A DNA stretch of 64,000 nt from Holacanthus passer (GCA_025331565.1 JAFREQ010000095.1:806001-870000); one strand, 5' to 3'; numbered from the stretch's first letter, positions 12,871 through 25,605 are shown. Translations and numbers: made by a program. Notes: generated by a model not told the origin, from the sequence alone.

Positions 12871-15800
12871 TGACACGCTGCCCTCGAGTGGATCCAGAGT
12901 CTGCTCCACACTTTGGTGATACTGGGCTCAACGCTCTGAATCACCCACCTGCCCGACGCCAAACAGCGGTCAGACACAGTTAGTGATAAACTGGTGAACA
13001 AACGGCTAAAGAGGCAGATGTTTTTCTCAGGAGTTGGTGGAGACCAAAACAGAGCGAGAGGAAGAGTGAACATTTGACTCACATTTGTCAGGTGGACAGA
13101 AATGCACACACACAAGTGAACACTAACATCACACGGGTTGAACTTGTAAACACATTATCCATATTTTTATGAGATGAATCAAGCGAGTGGCCAAAGAAAT
13201 TGGCCTGTACTGGTATTACTATATCAGTGATGACAGCAGAAGGAAATAGTAAATGTATGTTTGAGTAGATGCAGATACAGACATACAGGATACGATCGGT
13301 CACCGAATGGTTTGATGAGTATAAAATAATGTAAATCATATATGTCATGGTCTTCACAATCACCACATTTCAACCCAGATAGAGATTTTAGAGCAATGTG
13401 TTAGAAAACACTCTTCACCACCATCATCAAATCACAATGGAGTCATTTGAGTTTCTGAGACTATGACGAGCTGCACTGAAGCTTCGGTGACACCTCACTG
13501 AGACGTTATGTTGGTTTGTCCTCGTATTTGTTATCCCGAATATCTTTCATGGATAATGACATCTATAAATCGATTTATCCATCTCATGCCCAGAACAACT
13601 TTTATTGAACTTGAATTCTTACTATAAAAACTGCTTTATATCATACATGAGGTTGGCAGATGTACATGCAGGCTCACACATATAGGCACACCTTTCTTGG
13701 GGCCTTGCCGGGGCGAACCTCCCACTCCTGCTGCCTCAAAACACACCTGCCAGTCAACGTGAAGGGGGTCAAATCCCAAAGGGCATGTCCTCCTCCAGAC
13801 AAACCATCTAATGTATGCGAGATGGATTGGGGGTGGGAATGAGCTATACATTCTCCAATATATCAAAACACAATTAAGTGCACTGACAATTACAGTGAGA
13901 AGAAAACCTGTAATTAACTCTTTGAGGACTAGAACTAGAAATAATAGCTGATTATAGACGTTGGTGTGGTCACGCCCTTATTCGTCTGCCAAGCGAGTTT
14001 GATCAACTCGTGTGTGCAACTTATAGTAAATTAATGGTTTCAGTTCAGACGCTTTACTTGGTTAACGTGGTTGTTTTCTAATCATCAAATGCTTCATTTC
14101 TCTCAAACAGAATCCACTGGATTAAAAGGTTTCCCGGTAAGGGGTTTCTACGGATCAGATATGGTGACTCATGAGGGATCGTCGCATGTCGTCCAAACTT
14201 TTCATCTTGCTCAATTTCCTGTTCATCGAGTACAACAAGAATATGTTGCTGTCAGCTCTCTTTGATTTACAGAGTGTTTGCTGAAATGTAAACTCTTCTA
14301 ATTCCTCCAAAAATGCATTTTGTGTTTCCCACCAAACTTGTAACTCACAACTAGCAAGTAAGCACCTCGTCAGTCCAGTGAAAACATTCCTGAAATATTT
14401 CATTTTGGTGTCAGACTTCTCTTTTGTCCACAGAGGAAGACAACATTCACATAGTTTCAGTTTGTCTTTGAAGCCATTTTTACATTTTTTATTTCATGTG
14501 TCTCATGTTCAACTAAAATCCAATTGTATTGAGTTTCCAGTTTTGTTTGTATGTTTACAGTAATGTACCTAAAGCTGCCAAAAATATCAGCTCCTTTTAT
14601 TTCTGAGATGCTAAATCATGTCGGACTTCTTGCTGCTGAAACAGGAGACTTGACAGGTGAAGATCAGACTGGTCACATTTTTGCTGTCTGCAGAAATGTG
14701 TATCCCCCAAAGTATGAGATCCAACCCCCCCAACAGCTCTGATACATTTATTTCAACTTGATTTCTTGAACTTCTTCTTTCTTCTTCAGGATAAGAACAA
14801 CAGTCACCTGGACGGCTTTTATACCAACAAGGTCAGGTGTCACAAATCAAGACAATCAACCTGAAACCAATTCAAGGAAGATGCAGCACCCTCACAAAAT
14901 ACCTTTAATTATAATACAGTGACCTTGATCAGTAGCAGCACTGGTTTTACCCGTAAATCAAAATTTGAAATAAGAAAATAAAGCTGCTAAAACATCTACT
15001 AAATGGACCTTGAGGTGTTTTGTCAACTGCTGTTTCAAAGGTCAAGAATTAAGTTTGAGGCTCAAGTTCGTTTTTCTGTGAGTCCAAATTATTAAAGTTT
15101 AATTATTCTTCAACGTTCATATCTCAACACAGGGACTGAATTTCATGTGATAACCACTTAACCATCTTCCTGATAACTGAGCAACTCCATCTGCTGAAGA
15201 AGCCCAGAAGATGTGGTTAAAAGCTTCGGAAAAAAACAACTGGTAAGTTCGCCTTTTTCCCCCGTCTGAATTATTCTCTAATACTAACTCTAAAGTTTTA
15301 AATCAGGTAATAACTCACATTTCCATAGTTACCAAACAAATAAAGAGAGGATTTCATAGTCAGGAAGTTTGTGTAATGCAGCCCCTGGTGATTAGAGAGC
15401 CAATCTGTCAACTAATGCACCTCAATTTAAAACTCCATGCTGGAAATCATCCATTTTACCGAAGTGTGTTTGTGAGACACTAAAGTTCCTCCAGCTCCAG
15501 GCCTGCTGCTCTCCGGCCGACCTCTGACCTCTGTGCGAGACGTGAAACACCTGCGATACGGGTCAATGCAGCGTCACATTATAATTATCTACCTAACGCG
15601 CATCCTGTGCCGTTGTTTTCATGTGTTGGAGGGTGTATGTCAAAAACAATGTGTTGGGAGGCAGAGAGGGAGAGATAGAGACGGAGTGAATGAGCAGCTG
15701 TGGCAATATTTCCAATATTTACTCTCCTCCACTGAGTGCAGTTGCTCGGGCCTTTGAGGAGCAATCAAACATCCGGAGATGGTCGGAAGATTCTCCCTTT

Positions 15801-16106
15801 AAGCCACAAGGTTTTATTTGAGAAAGAATACCTTCTGTTCATAGGATTTGCAGCCATTTCATTTGAATCCATCTGTTTTTAAGGTGAAAAAGAGAGAAGA
15901 GGGGGAGTGAGAAAAAAAAATAAAACAAACAACAACAGGAAAAAAAAAAAGGCAGGCTATTGAACAGAGCATGTTTGTGCATCATATTGTGCTTGATGTA
16001 ATGTAGGTCAGTGTTCTGCACAGCACCAGATAAGACACAGGGAACAAGTGTTGTGTGTACTTACAAGCAAATATCTGTCAAAATAGCAATTGACAGATCT
16101 ACAAGA
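12871..16106. other. Gene-desert interval, no gene seen
   Basis: No supported gene. Open frames are short and domain-free. A-rich tracts lie at 15910-15950. Nothing else was recognised with confidence. Confidence 0.45.
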
Positions 16107-16161
16107 GCCTTCTCTCCCTCTCTCTCCCTCTCTCTTTTTTTTTTTTTTTTTTTTTTTTTTT
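16107..16161. repeat. (CT)-rich tract followed by T27
   Basis: A pyrimidine tract of CT/CCT units at 16107-16134 runs directly into an uninterrupted 27-base T run at 16135-16161. Confidence 0.9.
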
Positions 16162-16330
16162 GGCCAGGGAAGTGTTTCCTTCGTCATTAGCATTTTTGAA
16201 AAAAGGGCCAGAGATTTGGGCCTATCTGCCTCCACTCGCTGCCGCAAAGCCAGTCTGGCCCAGGTTGTTATCTGTGCACTACAGAGGTGCAGCTGTTTAG
16301 CAAATGGATTTGCAGATTTTTAAAGGGAGA
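16162..16330. promoter_or_regulatory. Candidate conserved noncoding element
   Basis: Repeat-free, mixed-composition block immediately after the T run, with words such as CGTCATTAGCATTTTTG and GTTATCTGTGCAC (GATA-like, homeodomain-like). It stands out from the flanking simple repeats. The conserved-element status is inferred from texture only. Confidence 0.35.
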
Positions 16331-16384
16331 TGAGGAGAAAAAAAAAAGAGGGGGAAGAATCAGGTATTCACAACAACCCTCCCC

Positions 16385-17082
16385 AAACTGGCATTTTGTG
16401 TATGTGTTGTGTGTCTGTGTGTGCGGACATGTATGTGTATGTGTTTTCTTATAAATCTTTACCTTCTGTTTTCTGAGGCCCACATTATTTTTGGAAATGG
16501 CATTAAACACAAAAAAGCATGAAAAATGCTTATTCTCTCTTTCTGCGCGTTCCTTTATTCACTTTCCAGCCTCCCGAGGGGCCTTTTCTTCTCCTGAGCG
16601 GGCGCCATCGCCGCTCCGGTTGCCTAACTGGACCGAGGGAGGCTGGGAGTGGAAGGAGGAACCAATGGGGTGCTGTAGGTGGGGTGGGGATGCTGCTGTC
16701 TTCACCACAGCTGCTGGCAAGTGCATCTCTTTTGTCTAATGCAATCCCAGCGAGGCCGACACTCTCGCACACAAACAAACACATTCGCACAGACACACAC
16801 ACACACACACACACACGTGGAGGAATTCTGGCTTCAATCAAGGGCCCCCATGGGAGAGAGAAAAGGGCCCTAAGCCATTGGAGACACTGAGGGTGGTTGG
16901 CTTTCCTAAGTGGGGGTATGTATGCATGCACACACACTCACACTCACACACACACACTTCCTCAAACACACACCGCCTTGTTCTCGCCTTCTTAAAGATA
17001 CAAACAGACACTGCCAACATCTGTACACACACGGACACGTGCACACACACACACCACGCACACACACACACACACACACACC
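16385..17082. repeat. GT/CA microsatellite cluster
   Basis: A GT-rich stretch at 16385-16445, an (AC)n run at 16793-16816, CA-rich text at 16930-16975 and a longer interrupted (CA)n run at 17041-17081. The open frames of 60-135 codons over this stretch on both strands are microsatellite artefacts (CVCV or HTHT repeats). The intervening 16540-16740 and 16825-16910 are GC-richer and repeat-free. Confidence 0.85.
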
Positions 17083-19263
17083 CGGTGCAGCGTGTGTGTG
17101 ACGCCTCCGAGCTGCAGCCTCTGTCTCTACCAGGAGGTGTCGTATGACAAACCAGAGGATGCAGAGATTCTCTTGCAGAGAGGAGGGAGGCGAACATGAC
17201 GCCCTCAGAAAACTAATGACACCCGAAACTCGGCGGTTCACACACACCCGGCCTGCTCAGAACGTGTGTGTGAGCCATTTTCAGCTCTGTGGATAATATG
17301 TGATATGCTAGAAAGACAGTTGAGATGACAAACAGACTCAGTGCAGAGGTAGTTTCATACATTTCTTTATGCAGAACTGGAAGCATTTTTGAATTGTTTC
17401 ATATCAAAATAATGAGTAAATATCTTCAGCATTTTTAGGTCTCTTTTATAAATATAGCTCTAATCTTTGTTGTGCATTAAAAATGTAACACACCTCTATA
17501 TATTTAGTAATGTATATTTTAGTGAGCAATGAATATTGTACCATCTGTAACTGCAACTGTAAGTCAATCCATGCATGTAAGTTATTCATGCTGTCACCCA
17601 GTCTTCCCACTCATCCATTCTACTTAACATGCCTTGAATTTGTCGGCTGCATGTGTTTGTCTGACTCCCGTTTTATGTTCAGATTCTGTTGGTTTTTTTG
17701 TTTTCTTCCCCTCCTGTATTCTTGTTTCTCTGCTGCGACACAACAGAGATCGTTAAAGTTTCATCTCGTCCTGGTTAACTCCGCCCATCAGGTGGGTAAA
17801 ACAAATTAAAGTAAATTATTTGAAGCTTTGACTCAGGTGAGGGAGCGAGGACCCGGCTGACATTTTGACAAACATGTACATTTGAAATATTAAATTCTAA
17901 CTTATGGAATTTAGGTGAAATGTGGCTGTAATTTAACACAACTTGCATCTGTAACTACTGAAAGTACAACATGATTTTTTAATCATGTCAGTCAGTTTTC
18001 TTTGACTCATTTTTGTACATATTTTACGAAACAATACTACAAATTCTAGTCATATTTCCTTCCTGTCAAAAGGACTATGTGCACTATGGGCAGCCATTTC
18101 CCATCATGCCTTGCTCCTGAGCTGTTTTCTCTGACTCGTCACGTCTTTTCCAAACCCCTCAAAGTGTTTTTCCCCAGAAACACCTTTGACCTTTGATGCT
18201 CTGAAAAGTCAAAGTGATTACTTTGCCTCTCAACAATTAACAGACTATTTAGATTAATGACTCCGACTTATACTGAAGGAAATTAATTCAGATCAAGTTT
18301 CAGCCTCCGTTTCATAATGTCAAGTTTTAATTTTTGGAAGCGAGGAACGAGATATTCTGAAAGTTGGAATCAACAGATGCAGGACTACATTTGTTATCAG
18401 TGTAATTGAATAGGCTATTGTGCTGATAAACGCTTAAATGCTTTAAACTGCAGCTTAGGGGACAGTATGTGTTCTTTGTAAATGACTGAACTCGCTTCCA
18501 AAATTAACAAAGAAATCTATTCAAATAGAAGAGAAGAGGTGTGCAGGTGTCTTTTAATTTTATTCATCTTCTTCTTTGCTGAGCCATTAGTGGGTTTTGT
18601 CTTTGCCCAACCATTGTGTGGGCGGCAGAGCTAACAATTAAACTATTGTTAGACAATTGAGAACTGATAAAACTGTATTTAGACGGTGTAATATTGGAAT
18701 GTTGCTTTACTATAATTACTATTAAACCATTTAACCTTGAAATATTTTCAGCAGGGAAGCCGAAGCAGGCAGCTGGTGTAAAGTTGAGGAATTATCAAAT
18801 GTCAAAGTTGGTGCAAAACAGATAAAAAGTGTTCTTTTATTTTAAATGAAGATAAATCAATTTTCTCATGCAGGAATTTATGCCTCTGTTTGATGAAGTT
18901 AATTTCGCCTCTGCAGTTCTCTCTTTGCAGGAGATCAGGTGAAGCGGCCGTTGTCAGAGCGGGTGACAAATGGGTGCAGGAGTAAAAAGGGTTTTTTTTT
19001 TTTTTTTTTTTGGACTTCATCAGTGGTTCTAACAGATGCTGCCTGTCTGCATGTTCCACCCCTCTGCCAGGAATATCAGGCTGAGAATTAGGAGCGGCGA
19101 TCTATAATTTAACGTAACAAGTGACAGTTCGTATGCCGCGGCAGCGAAGAGCCACAATAGGAGTGCATCTCGGTGTTGGAGATCCAGGCTCGCCTCAAGC
19201 CATCGCCTCCTCCTTTAAAGTAGAGTAGGAGCGAGGGAGGGTGAAAGAGGGAAAGAAAACACC
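17083..19263. other. Gene-desert interval, no gene seen
   Basis: AT-rich DNA without a supportable gene. It contains a ZNF143/THAP11-like word at 18097-18114 and a T run at about 18991-19011. Confidence 0.45.
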
Positions 19264-19435
19264 AACACACACACACACACACACACACACTGTACCTCTT
19301 GCTCTCTGCCGGGGAGCAGAAAGAAGAATCTCCAATGTGGCATAATGACTTTGCAGGGAAACAATAAGAAATAAATACCTTGGAGCTCCTCTATTAGTCA
19401 ACACTTAAAAATCGTTTTTTTCCCCCTCCCTCCTT

Positions 19436-19479
<44 letters not shown>

Positions 19480-19496
19480 GACTCTCTCTCTCTCTT
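19264..19496. repeat. (CA)n and (CT)n microsatellites
   Basis: A (CA)13-type run lies at 19265-19290, and a long (TC)n run at about 19439-19475 with a second short run at 19482-19495. Open frames across them encode only VCVC or RERE repeats. Confidence 0.9.
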
Positions 19497-19768
19497 AATG
19501 AGCCTCTTGTTGGAGAGGTAACTAGGGCCGCCGCTCTGCTCCGCGGCGTTCACGATGAGGAGACTGTTCGCCGTAATCACACAGAGGCTTGAGATGGAGG
19601 GAGCCTGGATTAGCTACTTTACCGTGCGAGGAGTGTTTAACATGGCACCCGACGCCGCGCTCCTTCCTGTCTTCGCTAGACAAACACTCGCCGTCATTAA
19701 TTTCATTTGCTTATCACAATCGCTCCCGTCCTCTTTTCTCTCTCTTTCTCCTCCCTTCATCCCTCCCC

Positions 19769-19789
19769 CAAAAAAAAAAAAAAAAAAAA
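19769..19789. repeat. A-run
   Basis: An A-run of about 20 bases directly precedes a repeat-free block. It is simple sequence only. Confidence 0.85.
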
Positions 19790-19799
19790 GCAACTCCAA

Positions 19800-20135
19800 T
19801 TTGGACCCTTCCTGCTTTTTCGATTCAGGCGTCAGTGCAAATTATTGCAGCCCGCTGCTAAGAATTACTAGGTAAGGAAGCTAAATGAAGATGAAGAATT
19901 GGAAAATGTTTCCAGTTGGAAGAATGTTGATTACCAGGGCCGGGGTCCTGGAGGATTCCCCACTATTTATCCTCATATTTTGGGCTGCCTCTCCCTTCCT
20001 GCTCCCCTCCATGCTTCTCCTGGGGCCTTGGAGAAGCAGCTTGCACTCAGCGCTGCCAAAAGAATTTATTAGAGCAAATGGTATTGTAAGCCCTATGGAA
20101 GGCATACCTTATGTGAAGATTTAAAAGATATTAGG
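19800..20135. promoter_or_regulatory. Candidate conserved noncoding element
   Basis: About 335 bp of repeat-free DNA with balanced composition. It includes AATTATTGCAG, CCCCACTATTTATCC and AATTTATTAGAGCAAATGG. Open frames on both strands overlap and show no domain. The block is bordered by simple repeats on both sides (A-run, then GT-rich DNA at 20185-20250). The call is by texture. Confidence 0.4.
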
Positions 20136-21499
20136 AGGATGGCGCAGGCGGGAACCCAGGTGTGCCTGGTAATAGCCATTGTCTTGAGTGTGTGCGTGCA
20201 TGTGCGTGTGTGTGTTTGTGTATTTACATGTGGCTCAGTGTGTTTATAGAGATTCTGCCTGGGAAGACAAGAGGAGGAGCACAACGCACCCAAGACACCA
20301 GAGCAGACTGATTCTGGTGTGTACATACAGCACATATCTAAACCTGTGTTGAAGTCTCTCAGTAGTCTATATTAAAGCTGCTATACTCACTCTGCGAGCC
20401 AGACGTGGGTCAGAAACTGATTTTCTTTCTCGCCGTTTGTTTTATTTCCCTGGAGCGCCAGATGGGCGGGGTTTAATCACACGAGGCCCGTTCTGATAGG
20501 TTCAGGTAAGCCGCCAGTCACGGAAAAGGAAGTGAACTCCAAATATGTTCAAGCTGGTCGTTCTGGCTTCCTGTTGTGGATGATGTATCGGGAAAACAGG
20601 CATGTTGTCTTCATTTACTGAGTTTAGGCAGAGAGATGCTTCATTTCTGATGAGTTTCAGGAAGGGAACCTATCTCGTGGCAGATTTTATTTGTACAACT
20701 CGGGATGGAAGACGATGAAAAATGAATTCGAAGTGTAATGTTTAATGTAAGAAGTGGTATTTTTGTCTGACAAATGTTTCGCCACAAACAGCGTTTCACG
20801 AGTCCATGTGGGCTCGACACTTGCACACACAATGAATTACACAACTAACTAACTATGTACATGCACACTTTTTATGTCTTCAATGTAAAGTTTGTCTTGA
20901 AATTTCTGATCATTTCAACACGATTTTGTAATTATTCCGTGCGATTTTATTCTATCTTTGCACATTAAAAATAATGTTTTCCGTGTCCGTTGCAAAAATC
21001 CATTTTTGCCTCAAAAACTAAACTTGTAATGATTTCAGGCTTCCGTACCGGCTGGAGCTGTTTTGGTGCTTAAAATGCGTATTAAGTGTAGTATGGTAGC
21101 AACACCTTATCCACATTATGCTGCTCAATTATTCCATGAGCAACACCTGCAAAACAAATTTGGCATTCAAATTTGCTAAGGATGATCAAACAACGCCGAA
21201 ACACTGTCATTATTTCTCCCTCACATACGGCAGCGAGGGGAGGAGAGAGAGAGAAAAAAAAAGACTAGCTTTTTTTTCTGGATGCACTGAATTAACTATT
21301 CAGCTGGAAGCAAACTTCATTTTATAGGTTTCATTCACCTCATTTCCCAAAGTGTATTTAACTGCCATTGCAAAAACAACAACATAAATTGATTTGGATC
21401 CACAAAATCTCACCTGCCAGAAAAAAAAAAAAAAAACACTCTGAATACTCTGAAGGAACTTTTTGGGATTTTTTTTCCCTCTTTCAAGTATTGATGTAT
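20136..21499. other. Gene-desert interval, no gene seen
   Basis: GT-rich stretch at 20185-20250, then unremarkable AT-rich DNA with short A-runs near 21251-21260 and 21421-21436. No gene recognised. Confidence 0.45.
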
Positions 21500-21895
21500 G
21501 AGGCCTCACCTCTGATAACTTCTACACTGAAGCTCCCGCTGCAGTTTTCTTCCCCGGTATCGAACACAAAGCTCTGAAACCCAGAAGTCGACGAGGACTC
21601 TTCTTCTTTGCATCTGGCTGTGAAAATCCAGCAACACCATCCAGCCCTCGCTAGCCTTGCACTCTGACGCTAGATAAAGAGAAATCAGGGCTAATGAATT
21701 GCGCTTCCCCGGATATAATTCTGTAATAGCTATAATCAGGCCGTTCTGAGCACATGAATATACATGGCCGGCATCAGCTGCAATCCTGTTGGTGGTCAAT
21801 ATTCTTGAAGCTTTGCCAGTCAGGGAATATTCCTGCTTCCCTGCTCTGCCTTAATGTTATCAGGTAACACACACTGGCATTAAATCCCACAACAA
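21500..21895. promoter_or_regulatory. Candidate conserved noncoding element
   Basis: Repeat-free block containing a GATA word (TAGATAAAG), homeodomain-like GGGCTAATGAATTGC, CTATAATCAGG (OTX/PITX-like TAATC) and the paired TGTTATCAGGTAAC near its end. The word density and lack of low complexity resemble vertebrate developmental enhancers. No alignment was possible. Confidence 0.4.
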
Positions 21896-23050
21896 AATAA
21901 AAGCCTCTTTTTGGAAGCCTTCACAGCAGACAATGCGGCTCTCACCAAAAGCCCTTTAAGTGTTCGTGTTTTAATGTCATTACGGCACCACGAAGCAGCA
22001 CACAGACCGGGCGGGAGGAGGAAAGAAGGAGGAAAAAAAAAAAAAAAAAGGAGCTGCAGCTTGAAAAGAGAAACCCTACACAAGACCTCAAGGTACATTT
22101 GCTCTGAGCGGAGACAAAAAGACTCGAGCAATGGCAAAAACAAACGGGACGGGTTTATTACGTTTACGCGGTGAATGGTGGAACAACGGCCTAGGCAGTC
22201 CTCGCTGACAGCTTCTAAAGCCGCAGATTTGTGCCCATTAGTCACACATTTTAGCAAGAAGGTGGTTTCTAAAGTGCATTGATAGGGATTACAGTTCTAT
22301 CCTTTCCTGTCTTTCTTTCAGCACCGAAACATGCGGCTGATTCCTGAGATGCCAGGAGGTTTCTGCAAAGAAAAGAGTGGGGGAACTATTGTATTTGTTT
22401 TCTAAAATGGCAATCCATAGGGTATTAAGGGGCTTAATCTGCGATTAATATTTTAATGAACAAAATAAGCAGCAAAATTCTGAAGTTTACACCGTCCCAC
22501 ACCACGGGAAGGTTTATTCACATGCTGTCTGGGAGAGAGGGAGAGAAAGAGGGAGATGAATGCAAAACACGTTCAGTCGAGATTACATGGTGGCACTTGG
22601 GTGCGATTACACCACGAGGGATTTGAATAATCTCAGTTTATTGAGTTCAAGATATTTTGTAATCGTAGATTAGTTTTAACAGGGACATTCTTAACGATGC
22701 TCTCCAAAGCTAGGATTAAGACAGATAAGAGTTTGTGTTAGTGAATCCAAAATCAGTATTTCAGACCCTTTCAGTCCTTTTGCACCCGGAATATTTTCTT
22801 CATTCAGGCCGAGTTTGGATTTTTGGTCTTTTTTTCTTCCAGGGAAACTTCAACATTCCTGTTTTACTCTCTCGTGGCCTGACAAGCTCACACCTGCCGC
22901 CGTGCTCACGGGCCCTCGGTCAGAAAAGGGTCAACAGGTCAAAATCTCTGGTTTGAATTGTCATAAAGAATCTCGATTGATCTGGATTGAACGAAGTCAA
23001 ACCAACAATCATCCAATCGCAAATGAGCTTATTTAACATCTTGTTTACGA
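21896..23050. other. Gene-desert interval, no gene seen
   Basis: Overlapping open frames at 21880-22257 on both strands lack domains. There is an A-run at 22033-22049. Part of this region (22180-22460) is repeat-free and may continue the preceding candidate regulatory block. Confidence 0.4.
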
Positions 23051-23509
23051 GTGGTGGAAAGTAACAAAGTACAATTTCAATTTTTGAGTATTTGTACTTC
23101 AATGTGACCGTTTCATGCTTCTTCTACTCCACATTTCCAAAAGGGACAATTTTACTTTTTTGTCCTCAACATTTAATTAACAGTAACTTTTCAAAATAAG
23201 ATTCTACATAAACATAACATATGATCACTTTATAAAAAATGATGCATCGTTATAGAATAAACCGGCCGGCTGTATAGGAAGTAGTAACTATAACACTAAA
23301 GTACCACTTACATATTAATACATCAATGTTAATGCTCCAGTAACACAGTAATATAACACTAACAGGGGCCGTTCTGCATGCTTTTACTTTTTATACCTTC
23401 AGGACATTTTGTTGCTCCTATTCGTTTACTTAAGTACAGTTTTCAATGCAGGACTTTTACTTTTAACACTTTAACTTAACGTAATTATTTGAATTTGTCT
23501 TATACCACC
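23051..23509. mobile_element. MITE-like repeat, family A, copy 1
   Basis: It starts with GTGGTGGAAAGTAACAAAGTAC and ends with CTTATACCACCG, so the outer ends are short inverted repeats (GTGGT...ACCAC). The interior has the AAGTAC / TACTTTTAC motifs and TCTACTCCACATTT word seen in two other copies in this window (38930-39494 and 51534-51955). There is no coding capacity. It fits a nonautonomous DNA element common in fish. I do not assign a superfamily. Confidence 0.75.
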
Positions 23510-23979
23510 GTTGGCTTCTGCCACCTGCATTAATAATTAAAAAAATAGTCACCCTGTCCAGGAACAACAGCAAGAAGTTGTAAAGGCAACTAATAAATGC
23601 ATTGCTTTTACTGCTATTTCAGTAAAAGTGTGCGATTCAAATTCTAAAATATGCATGAGGGCCATGAAAAGTGGGGTCAGCTTTTTCATCTGGAGTTATC
23701 AGTTTAGAAAGTGTCACTTGTTCGTGAACCCTTTATTCAGCACATTTGGTCAGTCATCTTTTTTCACATGTAAAAATCTTTACCGAGGCCTAATAATCTC
23801 TAAAAAGAGAGAGAAACGTCCCGACGTGGAAAATGAAAAAACATCTCAAGTGGGGTCTTGCGAGCGCTCAGATCGACTCCCATGACCTCACTCGCTGCTG
23901 GTTGTTTCAAAGCAGCGAGAGAAGAAAAGAAAAACATTAGATAACCATCAGTGTCTCCAATATCTTTCCTCAAAGAGGC
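23510..23979. other. Gene-desert interval, no gene seen
   Basis: No gene or recognisable repeat. One domain-free open frame covers 23628-23885. Confidence 0.4.
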
Positions 23980-24240
23980 TGAAGGCCCACATTGCCTATA
24001 ATTGGATTTGATTTGCACTCCCAGCATCAGTTAGGGAGATTAAGGGCAAGCACAAAAATCCCCACGATTCCTTTTCATCCAGATGACAAGCAAGGCCTAA
24101 CAGATCCTGAAAGGAATATTTGTGACGGAAACCTTCGCGTCTCCTCGCACAGAAGCCGCTGGAAATGACAGTCCTGGGGAACAATGAACACATAATAAAA
24201 ACATAGATTATTATGGGTGTCTTAAGGATTCGTTTGTTGT
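23980..24240. promoter_or_regulatory. Candidate conserved noncoding element
   Basis: Repeat-free block with GCCTATAATTGGATTTG, GCATCAGTTAGGGAGATTAAG and GAACAATGAACACATAATAAA (SOX-like ACAAT). Called by texture. Confidence 0.35.
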
Positions 24241-24469
24241 TCTTCACGCATCAAAGTGGGAAGGAAAAGTGCCGCTCGCTACCTGGATGATGAAGACGCG
24301 ACCAAAAAAAAAAAGTCGACTGGAATTCCTCAAACTTACATCAGGGCGGAACAATAGTTCACTTGTTACAACAGCTAAAGGTAGTTAAAAAGTTGTGCTG
24401 TGGAAGTATAGAGAGAGACCACGTCTTGCCAACAAAAGCTCTTAGTCAGTATAATACAAGACTTAACTT

Positions 24470-24860
24470 ATTTTTCTTCCTCTTCAACGCCTGTGGGGAG
24501 AGAGAGGTTCTGTTCTGGCCTGATAAGTCATCTATTTGAATGGATCGTCATTCTCACAGGTATGTAAATAAAAAAACAACCCATATTCCTCTCCCCTTTA
24601 TTTCCACTCTTTTGACAACGAGCAATGCTTACACTAGATTAAATCACCATCAATAGACTTCCCCACGCTCGGGTGTCGTATTCACTCTACCCCATGCCAA
24701 AAGACTAATATTAGTATCTCCAGAAAATAATCTCTCTTTATTTTGCAAGTTCCCCGCTAAGGCATTCACATTCGCATTTATCAGAGGATTTAAATGCGGA
24801 TGAAATAGTATATAAGCTGGATCCCCTCAGGAGAGGTTCTCATTCTCTTGTATTCTTTCA
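24470..24860. promoter_or_regulatory. Candidate conserved noncoding element with TAAT palindrome
   Basis: Long repeat-free block holding the perfect 12-bp palindrome ACTAATATTAGT at 24704-24715 (two inverted TAAT half-sites), plus GATTAAATCACCATCAATAG and TTATCAGAGGATTTAAATGC. Paired TAAT sites suit homeodomain dimers. Called by texture and motif content. Confidence 0.4.
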
Positions 24861-25060
24861 GATGGGGAGAGAAAAAGAGAGGGAGCACGCTGCACCTTGG
24901 CGGAGAAAAAGGGAGGAGGAGGATGCCGAGGAGGAGGAGGAATTAATTTTTCCCCTCTGGGAGAAACACATGCTGGATCTCAATAGTTGGAGGGAATCTT
25001 CCCATCTTGCTCTGATTGGCATTAAGAGGGTGGGGGGGGGGGGGGAGCGGAAAGGATGAG
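24861..25060. repeat. Purine-rich tract ending in G14
   Basis: A strongly purine-biased strand (GAGAAAAAGAGAGGGAG, GGAGGAGGAGG, GAGGAGGAGG) covers 24861-24965 and again 25003-25060. An uninterrupted G14 run lies at 25032-25045. The open frame here is a compositional artefact rich in E/K/R codons. Confidence 0.8.
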
Positions 25061-25329
25061 AGGGAAAGAGATGCCATGGTTGTTACTAATGATTTATTGT
25101 CTGAAATGTGAACGGTGTTTTGGTGGGTGCTTGTCGTTCAAAACGTTCAGCACGTCGTCTTTGCAGGAGGCTTTTGCTTTATGTCCGTGAGCTTCACTTC
25201 AAGCTTCGACAAATGTTATTATCAGGCAGGTAAGACGCAAAGAACTGGGACGTTTGTTTCACCGTATCTGAAAAATGAGAGACAAAAAGTTTTGAACCTG
25301 AAAAACTAAACACATGAAAAACCAAGACT

Positions 25330-25605
25330 ACAGATGATTTCCATTATTGACTAATCTGATGTTTGTTTTCTCAATGAACCGAAAGTGTCTGTAAAAGGTC
25401 AGATAATAGTTAAAAATCATAATTCTTTCCATAATTCATAAAAAGCAAGGCGACGTCTTCAAATCCCTCGTTTTGTCCAACCGACAATCGAAAACTCAAA
25501 GACATTCAGTTCACAGTCATTTAAAAAACTATTTCATCAAAATAGTTGCCGATTAATTTTCTGTCAGTCAACTAATAGATCGCTCCATTGATAGTTTCAG
25601 CCATT
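25330..25605 (-). repeat. Interspersed repeat family B, copy 1
   Basis: Contains GACGTCTTCAAATCCCTCG, TTTTGTCCAACCGACAAT, CATTCAGTTCACAGTC and a tail of TAAT/ATTA words (GCCGATTAATTTTCTG, CAACTAATAGATCG). It matches the text of the copy at 57425-57695 in the same orientation, and the copies at 59333-59535 and 62000-62360 in reverse. Noncoding dispersed repeat, frequent in percomorph fish from memory; class unresolved. Confidence 0.65.

Noticed and set aside
16530..17247. Overlapping open frames of 90-135 codons on both strands
   Set aside because: They run through CA/GT microsatellites and encode CVCV, HTHT or similar repeats, so they are artefacts.
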